Assembly: GCA_028023455.1 (NCBI GenBank)
Contig: JAQFVV010006231.1
Span: 5,906,036-5,970,035 of the forward strand
From: Epiperipatus broadwayi
Lineage: Eukaryota > Onychophora > Udeonychophora > Euonychophora > Peripatidae
DNA length: 64,000 nt
Reading direction: 5' to 3'
Below the pieces are notes generated by a model, which saw only the letters and a program-made list of their open reading frames with translations, ran no database searches and was not told the origin of the DNA. Position numbers and translations under genes: made by a program. Of this stretch, positions 1 to 11,200 are shown one piece after another (within the stretch, counting starts at the first letter, position 1; every line of letters begins with the position of its first letter).

Positions 1-76
1 ACACAGCAAGCTAGAGTAATCAATGGATGCCAGAAGGCTTGTAAAAATCCCCATCTAGTGCCTATTTATCCAATAT

Positions 77-116
77 CCCCAGACTAGTTTCTGGCTTATG
101 GCCTTAATCAGTGAGG
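77..116 (-). ncRNA. Degenerate hammerhead ribozyme
   Basis: On the minus strand stem I CCUCA/UGGGG, the stem II pairing GGC/GCC, GAA, stem III ACUAGU and C17 are all present. The invariant core reads CUGAUUA instead of CUGAUGA, so catalysis would be expected to be lost. Confidence 0.6.
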
Positions 117-323
117 AGCCTTGGATATGAGAGCACTGCACCTAGATTTTAAGACCTAATGCAACCCTCCAGCAACCACCTTTTATCTCCATTTAACTAT
201 AAAACTATGAGTCTTAAACTGAAACACCTTAATGTTTTCAATCCAAGACCATTAGCTTATATAGTCATATGGGTCTGAACCCAGTTCAGTTCCCATACAT
301 TTTGGTGTCTTTGGTTCTTTACT

Positions 324-368
324 AACCATAGCCACCACTATCCTAATAGGATAGTGGTGGCTATGGTT
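324..368. repeat. Perfect 45-nt palindrome at repeat centre
   Basis: AACCATAGCCACCACTATCC and its exact reverse complement meet around one central base at 346. In other family A copies the same segment is not doubled, so this copy seems to have been created by inversion exactly at this point. Confidence 0.9.
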
Positions 369-446
369 AAATGGAGATAAAAGATGGTTGCTGGAGGGTT
401 GCATTAGATCCTAAGATCTAGGTCCAGTGCTCTCAGATCCAAGGCT

Positions 447-486
447 TCTCACTGATGAAGGCCATAAGCCAGAAACTAGTCTGGTG
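447..486 (+). ncRNA. Hammerhead ribozyme motif, weakened stem I
   Basis: The core CUGAUGA is at 452-458. Stem II is GGC-CAUAA-GCC inside 459-471, GAA is at 472-474, stem III ACUAGU at 475-480 and C17 at 481. Stem I (UCUCA against UGGUG) has a mismatch, so activity is doubtful. It lies in sense orientation in an anoctamin intron. Confidence 0.65.
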
Positions 487-597
487 ATATTGGATGAGTA
501 GGCACTAGATGGGGATTTTATGCACAAACCTTCTGGCATCCATTGACTACTCTAGCTTGCTGTGTGTGGCAATATATATAGTGAGTTTTGCCTGTTT

Positions 598-2091
598 TAA
601 CACTTGAAACAAACTTATACATTAAATTTCTTTCAAAATTTTCTAGATACGATTCTCTCCTACATTACCCAGCTATTATAAACTTTTCAATTCCTCTGAT
701 TATTTTTAAAACAATTGTTATTGATGAATTTTTTATTTGATTAATTTATATTCTATGAGAAAATTTTTTTCTTTATTAAAGAACGGCATCTGCTGCACAC
801 TCGGCCATCTTTAGTCAAAAAACAAAGGCTACAATATATATATTTGCTCTCCTAATCATATCAATATCAGAGCAAAACATTCATAATAACTTAATATTTT
901 CATAATTTTTAAAAAATTATTTTAAAATTAAATGGTTAAGATATTTATAAAAAGTTCTCTCAAAAATATAAATTTATCCACAAAGTAAATAACATATAGT
1001 TAAGAAAAGAGAGAATCTTCAAAATGTTTAGCTCTGGAGATGAATTTCTGGATTTTGAGTATGAAGATTAAAAAGTACCTAACTACAGAATTCCCTAGCT
1101 ACATTTTTTGTAGATATAAATAATTATAAAAATAGTACAGTAAATCATTATGGAAATTTATGGGAAAATGCAGAAAATTATTATTATTTCTTTAAAATGT
1201 GTATAAAAGGGGTGGGTGCATCCTATATGCCCATAAATACAATAATTTTTTCAATCATTATTTGTTCATTAAATATGTTATTTTCAGATTTGTTTTATAA
1301 ATAAATTATATTATTTCCATTTTTCAAATATATTATTTTTATGCTTTTATATATATATATTTTTTTACAAAAAATATGAAACGTATTTTATTAGTTTTTC
1401 TTTACTACATCAGTATGTAGGTGGTAGTTCTGCCAACATTAAGAGTATCAACTCTTCATGCAATATAAATTGAATTCTGCAAACAAAGCACAAAAAGACA
1501 GAAATATTAAAGTACTTTTTGCTAATTTTGATGTTAAAGAAATACAAATTTTTAAATTTGATATATTTATTCCATAATCCCCTTCCCCCATTCCTTTTTT
1601 TTTTGTACTAAAATGTTGTAACGTTAAAATTTTCAAATATTAGTTTAAAAAAAAAAAAAGTTTTTTTTTTTTTTGCATACATACATACATATGTAAATAA
1701 TATGTAAAAAAAAACACCATATTATTTAACCTTTTGGGGGAAAGGGAATTTATATTATGTAATCACTTATAAAATTTTTCTAAGACTTCCTTTTAAAGCA
1801 TTAATTATTTTAAACACAGATTGTTGAGTATATAATCAGTAATTTATAGTTCAAACTTTTCACTTATTGCTTGCTTAATAATATATATTTTTGTTCTTAT
1901 GGCTCTGATAATATATATATATATTTGTTTTTAATAAAAATATTTGAAAAAAACTAAAACATTATCTTATCTCTTTTTTTAAAATTCAAAATTTACTTAT
2001 ATATTTTACATTAAAATTATTGTGTGTAATTATTTTAAAAAGCTTTTATAAGTTATTCTAATGTCTTTTATGTATATATTTCTCTTTTAAG
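598..2091. other. Intron, no gene seen
   Basis: AT-rich intronic sequence with homopolymer runs and TA or CATA microsatellites (1350, 1671-1690, 1910-1925). A GC-richer patch at 780-835 has an acceptor-like AAAG before it but encodes nothing like anoctamin. Confidence 0.6.
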
Positions 2092-2203
2092 AACGACCAA
2101 GAACACAAATTGAATATGAAGCCAGTTTTACTTTTAAAATGTTTCTTTTTCAATTTCTCAACTTTTATTCATCTTTATTTTACATTGCATTTTTTAAAGG
2201 AAG
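2092..2203 (+). CDS. Anoctamin exon 1 in window (TM5)
   Basis: The acceptor is a T-rich tract ending in AAG at 2091 and the donor is GTAAGT at 2204. The first two bases finish a split codon, then [19 protein letters not shown] and [17 protein letters not shown] follow. This is the conserved PRTQ linker and the TM5 helix ending in FFKG, a family landmark. The exon ends in phase 2 (AG) and joins exon 2 to make Arg. The preceding coding exon lies left of the window. Confidence 0.93.
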
Positions 2204-5200
2204 GTAAGTTGTTGTTTTTTATTACATACTTATATGTTTATTATTTTAAAATAATCATAAATGTTTTGCATGCTTATCAATGAATATCCAAATAATAGCT
2301 GTTTTTATAAATATTAAATAATTTAGTGTTAATAATAAAAAAAATAACATAGAGCTCAAGAAATGTGAAATCACATAGTAAAAAGAATTAAAATGACAAA
2401 GCAGCATTATATTTGTTACATAGGATAAAAGTCTTGTGCAATACAAAAATAATGCTAATAAATTTCAATAATGCATAAATTAAGGACATAAAAATAAAAT
2501 TAATAGAGAAAGAGATTGAATTGTTATAATCAGAAAAAAATGGTTAGCTCTGAGATTTGTTATTACTAACTTCAAATTAAATAAAAACTGAAATAGTAGT
2601 AGACAAAATATAGACAAATAATTGATTAAAAAGAGTACTTATTACTAAATCAGTTAAAGTGGGGTTTTTTTTATTATCAATTATTAATGATGAATTCAAT
2701 GTGTAAATTTTTATCTTCTTGTATAGTTGTAGATGAAATAGTTCAAATAATACACTTTGTTAAAGTTAAAAGCAACTAATTATCTTTATAGAATAAAAAT
2801 TGGAAAAATATGAAAGATTTATTAGAGGAAGTTTATTATTATTTTATTATAAATAAAATGATGAAATCTAATATTGATCTATTTTTAAAATGTTATGTTT
2901 GAATATAGTTTATTCTAATACAATATTAAGGATTTTAAAAGTATTAGTGCATTTTTGGTAACTAAATATGCTTTAATAATAAATTTTATAAAAGAAAATG
3001 TAAATTTTGATAATTATCTAGTATTGATATTAAAATTAATGATTTAATTAAAGGGAAAAGTTCAAAATATTCAGTGGAAATTTATTTAATTGAATTGCTT
3101 TAAATCATTATTTATTTTTAAATAGATTATAGTGTTTAAAAATAAATTTTATTAATAATATAAATTCATATCACATACACATGTAAAAAAAACAACAACA
3201 AATATTATACACCTATAAGATTAAACATTTAAAATAGTTGATATAAATCTATTATTTTATTGTTTATTTCATTACAAGTGATAAATTCAATGGATTGTAT
3301 TTAAATGAAATAGTTTTGTTTAGATTCTATATATTTAATGAAGAAATGAAAGTCTTACCAAAACTAATGTAATGAAATAGAAAATAACAGTAGGATTTAA
3401 TATTAGTAGATCTAATTATTGTATGTTTAGGATAATGCTAAGTGATAATAACTTTTTTTCCCTTAAAGTTGTATCATAGATGATGGTCAAAGTAAAATAG
3501 ATATGTCTATGCAAACTTTACTTATGTGGCTTTGAAGCAATATTAGTAATAATTTTTAATACATGGTGGTTAACAAAACACCCTAATACTCAAACTGAAA
3601 GGTGTAAATATTTAAGATAATACACATTACAAAGACGTGCCTGAGAATTGGATCAATACTCAGATCTCACTTTTATCAGTTATTATGAAAAAATTAACAT
3701 TATTATTACATGAGATATTTATTATTGAAAGACTTATAATATTTGAATTAGATGTATGTCCATTATTATTCAACTATTTAATGTTAAACAATATAATTTG
3801 TTTTTATATTTTTAAATATGGCAGTTAAATCATATTTATATGCCATAATGTCTAATAATCATGTATAATAACTATTCAAATATACAAAGGCTAAACTCTC
3901 AATACAGTAGCGCCATTCAGTGCAAGTCAGAATAATCAATGGATGCAAGAAGGTTTGTGCATAAAATCCCTATCTATTGCCTACTCATCCAATATCCCCA
4001 GATTAGTTTCTAGCTTATGGCTTTCATCAATGAGGAGCCTTGGATTTGAGAGCACTGCACCTAGATTTTAGGATCTAATGCAACCCTCCAGAAGTGACCT
4101 TTTATCTTATTAGCTAACTATAAACCTTTGAGTCCAAAATAAAAGCATAATAATGTTTTCAATTCAAGTGCATTAGCTTGTATATCATATAGGTCTGACC
4201 TCAGTTCAGCACCCATACTTTTTGGTGTATAGTTGCTGAACTGAGTTCAGATCTATATGACTATACAAACTAATGAATTTGAATTGAAAACATTATGTTT
4301 TCATATTGGACTCAAAGCTTTTAAATTAGCTAATATGGTAAAAGGTGGCTGTTGGAGGGTTGCATTAGATCCTAAGGTCTAGGTGCAGTGCTTTCAAATC
4401 CAAGGCTCCTCCCTGATGAAAGCCAAAAGCTAGAAACTAGTCTGAGGATATTGAATGAGTAGGCACTAGATAGGGATTTTATGCACAAACCTTTTTACAT
4501 CCATTGATTACACTGGCTTGCACTGAGTGGCACTAATGTATGGAGAGTTTAGCTTTTGTATAAACAGCTTGTATAAGCATAAAGAATGGTGATCATGTGC
4601 ATATACTTAGCACAACATGCAAACTTAATCTATGCTATATAGCCAAAATTTAAATTCTGATAAATAATTTACTTACATTCTAAATCTGCAGTTAATCTGT
4701 AATTATTTTTCCTTTAAGCAGCAAAGTAAGTCAGAATCCAAAACTAAATAGATTTAGAACATTTTATATATCTATATGCTCAAGTAACAATTATATTTAT
4801 TTATTTGTTATTTATTTCCATGAGTGAATTAATGGATAGTTTTGGGAGACTATCTTTATTTCAGGCCAAAATAAATTTTATTTTTGCTGTTAAAATTTCT
4901 TATATCATCCTTGTCTTTTTTTGTCAAATAAAAAGAAGTTATGACTTTATTATGTAAATGCTCAATTTATTGTTTCATAATTTTTGTTGTTGAACAGAAT
5001 GAAATTTTTCAACATTATTCTCAGTTATAAAATATTTTCTGAGCATGCCATGACAAATCTATATATTCAATTTTTAAAGTATTACTACATGATGACCATT
5101 TCTTTTCCTTTCATAAGCTATTAAAATAGTAGCAATTCTCTTCATATAATAATCAATAAATGCCAATGGTTTTAACATTTAAATCTCTCTCTGTGAATAT

Positions 5201-8200
5201 TAGATAAGTAAGTACTAGATAGAGATTTAAATACACAAATCTTTTAGCATCTGTTGATTACTATAGCTTGCACTAAATGCAATATTGTATGGAGAGAGAT
5301 GCTACCATTTTAATAGCTTGTGCAAGGAAAAGAAATTATAGTCATTTGATGTTTTGATGGTTTAATACCAAATCTTAGCCAAAAGATTTTGGTGACTATG
5401 TTTATATAAAAAAAACCTAAGACATTTAAAATATATAGATAGTGAACTCGATTCGGAGCTGTATGATTATACAAGCAAATTATCTTGGATTGGAAATATC
5501 ATTGTGTTTTCAGTTTGGGATCATTGCTTTGTATTTGATTAAATAGATAAAAGGTAATTGCTGGACGGATGCATTAGATACAAAAGTCTATCCAAGACTC
5601 CTCATTGATGATACCATTATGCTATTAAACATCACATGATCATCATTTTTTTATGCTTACACAAGCTATTACAACAGAGGAAAAACTCTATACATTACTG
5701 CCACCCAGTGAAAGCTAGAGTAATCAATGAATGCAAGAAGCTTTATGCATAAAATGCCTTTCTAATGTTTACTCATTCAATATCCCCAGTTGAGTTTCTA
5801 GCTTGTGGCTTTGAGCATTGAGGAGTCTTGGATCTGAGAGCACTGCACATAGATCTTAGTATTTAAGGCAATCCTCTAGCAACCATTTATAGTTAAATAT
5901 AAAGCTAGGAGTCCAAAATAAAAAAACACAGTAATGTTTTCAATGCAAGCTTATTTGCTTGTATAATTATATAGACCTGAATCCAGTTTAGCAACTATAT
6001 ATTTTAGTGTCTTTGATTCATCAATAACCATAATCATCATCATCCTATTTGGCAGGAGTGATACTATGTCACTAAACATCATATGAACACTATTCCCTAT
6101 GCTTACACAAGCTGCTATAACAGTGGCAAAACTCTCCGTACAATAGTGTGACCCAGTGCAAAAATTATACAAGTAAATGAGGTTGGATTGAAAACATTTT
6201 CATATGTCATAGCATCGGCCGGGATGCAAACCCACAACCATCTACAACCAACTATTTGCTTGCAAGGTGGTGCGATGACCTCTCGGCTAATTGTTATCAT
6301 TTTGGACTCATAATTTTATAATTAACTAAAAAGGTAAAAGATGGCTGCTATAATATTGTATTGGATCCTATGATCTAGGTGTAATACTCTCGGTTTAAGC
6401 GCATCAAAGGTTTCAAGAAGGTTTGTGCATAAAATCACTGTTTACTGCATATTCATCCAATATCCCCAGACTAATTTCTAGCTTATGGCTTTCATCAATG
6501 AGGAATCCTGAATCTGAGAGCACTGCACCTAGATCTTAGGATCAAATGCAACCCTCTAGCAGTCACCTTTTTAGGTAACTATAAAGCTATGAGTCCAAAA
6601 TGAAAACCTCCTAATGATTTCAATCTCATTTCATTTGATTGTATAATTTTTGCACTGGGTAGTACTATGGTATGGAGAGTTTTGCCTCTGTTATAATAGT
6701 TTGTGTAAGCATAGGTAATGGTGATCATGTAATGTTTAGTGACTTAGTACCATTCCTACCAAATAGGATGATGATGACTATGGTTATTAAAGAACCAAAG
6801 ACACCAAAATGTGTAGATGCTGAATTGGGTTTAGATCTATATGATTATACAAGCAAATGAGCTTGGATTTAAAACATTGTTGTGTTTTTTATTTTGGATT
6901 CATAGCTTTATAGTTAACTAAAAAGATAAAAGGTGGCTGATAGAGGATTGCACTTCTTATTGATAAAAGCCACAAGTTAGAAACTAGTCTGGGAATATAG
7001 GATGAGTAGTCATTAGATAAGGATTTTATGCACAAACCTTCTTGCATCCATTGAGTACTCTGGCTTGCAACTGGATGGCAATACTATAATGAGAGTTTTA
7101 CCTTTGTTAGCATTAATCTAGAAAACTAATCTGGAAATTTTCAATGAGTAGGGGGACTACATAGGGATTTAAGTACACAAACTTTCTGGCATCTGTCTAT
7201 TACCATAACTTGCACTAGGTGGCTATATTATATGGCAGGAATTGCTACTTTACTCAGTTTGATCAAATTGAATTAAATTGTCACCTTTCTATTAAAAAGT
7301 ATTAGCAGAAATACTGAGATGATTTGATACTGATGTCATTTAAATGCTTCTTTGAGTATTATACTTCTTGGAGAAATATTTTGTAAAAATTGAGAAATAT
7401 TCTGTAAAAGTGGTTAATATTATTAGATATTACAAATCTGGATAGTTTTTACTGTATCTTTGATGGCTATACCTGTCATGTCATAATTAACTTCAGATAT
7501 GTTCTTCAATTTGAGATTTAAGATAGTTAAATACTAATAATGCAATATAAATGAAATCAGCCATGGCTGTCATAGATTTGAAATCTAAGATTGTGATTTT
7601 AGACTAAACTTGTCCAGTTTTAATATGATAAAATACTCTAATAAAATTCTTTTGTACCTTTGAGCTCCCAATCTCTTAAGTCTACTGAAGCCTTTATAGC
7701 AATGAAAGATATAAGTAACCACTTAGTACAGCTTTTTTGCTTGTATTACTTATTTCTGTTCATAGAAATAAATGACCAAGGAATTTTATTATTATTCATG
7801 AACTAAATTTGAGTCTTGTTAAAAGATTGTTTTTTTTTTTTTTTTTTAGTTTTTGCACTGTACATTCTTGATCATTTTATGTGTTTGTCTTTGATCAAGG
7901 ATTTTGGATTGAATGCATTAAAATCAAATGTTACTTCACTAATCTCTTGATAATATGGCACTTCTTATAATGATAATAATTCAGTCTTATTTTGAAAATT
8001 TTACAGCTAGTTGTTGAAACTTTTTATTATTTCCACAAATATATGTATAAATACTGGTAACATAACAATTTTATATTTTCAAAATTATATAATTTGCTAA
8101 TACTGCTAAAATTCCCTAAGTTTTTCTATGTCATTATTTTAATCTCATTAATAAGGAAATGTTTCAGATAAGAGATTGATATTAGAATATTTTTATTCAT

Positions 8201-11200
8201 ATAACAATAAAAAATATTCCGATCATCATACTTATTTTTAAATTAATTTTTCAGATTCAATGGTCGTCCTGGAAAAACTCCTGTTGGATTTCTTCGGCGT
8301 TATACTCAAGATGAGGTATACATATTTTTTGTCTTTGTATTTATCTTGGTTGTAGTAGGAGATAGTTTACATCTGATTTGATTTTTAGATTATGGTTGTC
8401 CTTCTATATATATTATTTATATGAATGTGCATTAGCATATTTTTTTCAATGTTTACAATCATATGTTAAAAATATATGTGTATTAATTCATAATTATGGA
8501 AATATGAGATTGTGCATTTAAATGGAGGAAGATGAATGGATTAAAAAAAGGAGGCTGTCATGCATATATATTAAGTCTGTAATATTTCATGGTACATAAA
8601 AAAATATTGAAGAGATTATTATTGATATCGAATTATGTTCATATACATTACATCAATCTTGCTTAGTATTCTCTTATTATATATTACTTTTATTTCATAA
8701 GATAGATATTTTACTGCATATTAGTCTTTATTTCTCGCAATGGTGATTTGATAAACATTAAAATTTCAAAGTCAAGGTTAAAGACTCTATGTTAGTAACA
8801 GCTTACATAGAAATAGAAAATATTTAAAATTTTAATTTTTTGTTTCCAATGATGGCAAGAGAAAATCTATAAATTTCTGGTAAGAATATAATGTGTTCAA
8901 AGTTACTGAAAGATATTTCTATTTTAAATTTTCTTTTAGCATCATATAAACCTCTTCAGATTATTAATATGAATTTTAGAAGTCTAAGCCAATACTCATA
9001 AATGAGCAAAGAATTTTTGACAAGAATTTAGAAACTAAATAATAAAAAGTGATAAAAAAATTAATAGAGAAAAAAATTAATTAATAAAAAGATAAATTAA
9101 TAAAGGAAAAAATCTTAGATTGAAAATGAGGATTAAAAAAAAGTGGACTTGGATAATCTTTTTTAAGTCCAAAATATGTAATACTTTACAATTAAACTCA
9201 ATAACAAAAATTTTTTTTGCTAATCTTCAGTATTCTAAAAGTCATCTATTTCAATATCAAGCTTTTCTACAACTATTAAATTTTTAAATTGAATGATTAG
9301 TTGGAGAATTATATTTCAAAGGGATGAAAGTTTTCATTTTGTTATTTCGGAAATAATTATTACTAACATTTTAAATTAAATCATCATTGTTTGTTTTCAT
9401 TATACTTCTTTCTTCTTTTATCTTATTGAATTCAGTCACTTAGATCAGAATATGGACAGTTCTTGTAAGCCTTTCATGTCTTTTAGGGCAAGGGCTACTT
9501 CGAATTTTTTCAAAGTATCACAGTCCATCACTTAGATATTCCATGCAGTTTTAAAAGTATCTTTCAACATTTTGTAAGTGACACATTTGCACAACATATA
9601 TACAAACATTTTGCATTCATTATTTTGAAGAAAAATTGTTTTTCCCATTCTCTCCATTAAAATTGTATGTTTTTTTTTTCTGCTCCAACAAAAATTTAAA
9701 ATTATCATTTTCATGACTAACTTAACATATTCAAATCTTTGAGTCATATCTTTGTATTGTGCAATGAATGTATTCGAACTGATTTTGTAATTAGCATACA
9801 CATTATTGTGCATTTCAAACAAAGTTGCATGTATCAATCTGACTAATTCATCAGCAAGTGTCTGACTACACAGCCACCTTGATTGTGAAGAGCTGATTAT
9901 TGCCTGTAAAAACTTACAGTTGTTTTCTCATCCTTGGTGTTCGCCACAGGATGGCGTTGATGCTAATCAAAAACATATACATATAACGATTCTGGGCCAG
10001 TCCTAAATGAGCGAATTGATCTAAAAAGATCTGATTTCTTAGATTTGTAATAAAATATTCTACTAACTAATACTATTATATGATGTTAGTTTTTTCATTT
10101 TTGTAAATGTTTATTAATCTTATATTGTTTTTGGGTTTGTGTCTTTAAAGTTACGGTGTTTTTCTAAATTTTTTTTTTTGGACTTTATGTGTGTCTTTTT
10201 AAAGTTACGGTCTTTTTTTTTGCAAGAGTAAATCAATAATTTGATTCAAAAGCAATATGTAATAAGTCAATGTTTATTAACCTTAGATTGTTTTTTAGTT
10301 TGTGTGTATTCTTTAAAGTTACGGGGCTTTTTCTCATTTTTTTTGGACTTTATGTGTGTCTTTTTAAAGTTACAGTATTTTTGGTCAAGAGTAAATCAAT
10401 CGTTTTATTAAAAAAGCAATACGTAATTCTAAATCTATCAAAAGTAACGTAATTTATATACTACAATTTAGAATTGATACCCGACTATTATTAGTAAGGA
10501 CCGTTGTTGAAAGACTCAATTGAAAAATGATACCAGACTAATTTCCGTTTTATTTTTTTTTGAAATAATAAATGTAACAAAAAAAAAAAAATGATACCCG
10601 ACTAATTTTCTTTTTTGGACAAGTAATTCCTAATAATTAGACACTGGGTTATTTTTGTTCATGCGTATATATATAGCAAAAGTAACTGGTCATGGACAAA
10701 TTCTCGCGAAAACGGTACTTTTCACATGATCCTTGAAATTTTTCCCGTTCCGCACCCTTAAAAGCAATTTTTGAGGGTTACCCATTCGTAATGGAATCTT
10801 CAGGACATTATTACTAAACTTACAACAGTAAAGTAAGTTACAACACATTAAAAAAATATACGTCTTATCAAATTTTAAAAAACTACGACTGCTTCAAATA
10901 CACACACTCTCATACGAAACTATAGAGAAAATAAATATTCTACTATTACGAGAAAATGATGAACAAAATCAACTACTACAGCAGCCAATCAAGGCATTTC
11001 TTTCTCTTTGCTTTTAGCATAGAAAAAAGCCCTAACCGGCAGCCATCGGGAACTGTTTCTGTGTTTTATCATAGAAAGAAGTCTCTTTGTGTTGGCTTCT
11101 GTCGCCGCCACCGCCTCCGTCCAACATAACGTGGGACTCTTTTCTGCGTTTATAACGTAGAAAAATTCCTCTTTTGTTGGGTGAATGCCAGTGAAACGGT

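Larger units (their letters stand above)
1..597. mobile_element. Ribozyme repeat family A, inverted copy (left end cut)
   Basis: The arm at 1-187 is the reverse complement of about 372-568, with AGCAAGCTAGAGTA against TACTCTAGCTTGCT at the tips. A spacer containing a perfect 45-nt palindrome (324-368) lies between them. Each arm has a hammerhead-like segment, minus at 77-116 and plus at 447-486. Further copies are at 3884-4599, within 5150-7262 and at 17677-18968. No coding capacity is seen. Confidence 0.85.
3884..4599. mobile_element. Ribozyme repeat family A, inverted copy
   Basis: Left arm 3884-4200 and right arm 4230-4560 are inverted copies (ACAAAGGCTAAACTCTC against GAGAGTTTAGCTTTTGT). 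The right end continues to GGTGATCATGTG at 4599, the same boundary as the array ending at 18968. Hammerhead-like segments lie on both arms. Confidence 0.85.

Noticed and set aside
780-835. GC-richer open patch after an acceptor-like AAAG
   Set aside because: The peptide (RHLLHTRPSLVKKQRL) does not resemble anoctamin and no GT donor in a suitable phase follows.
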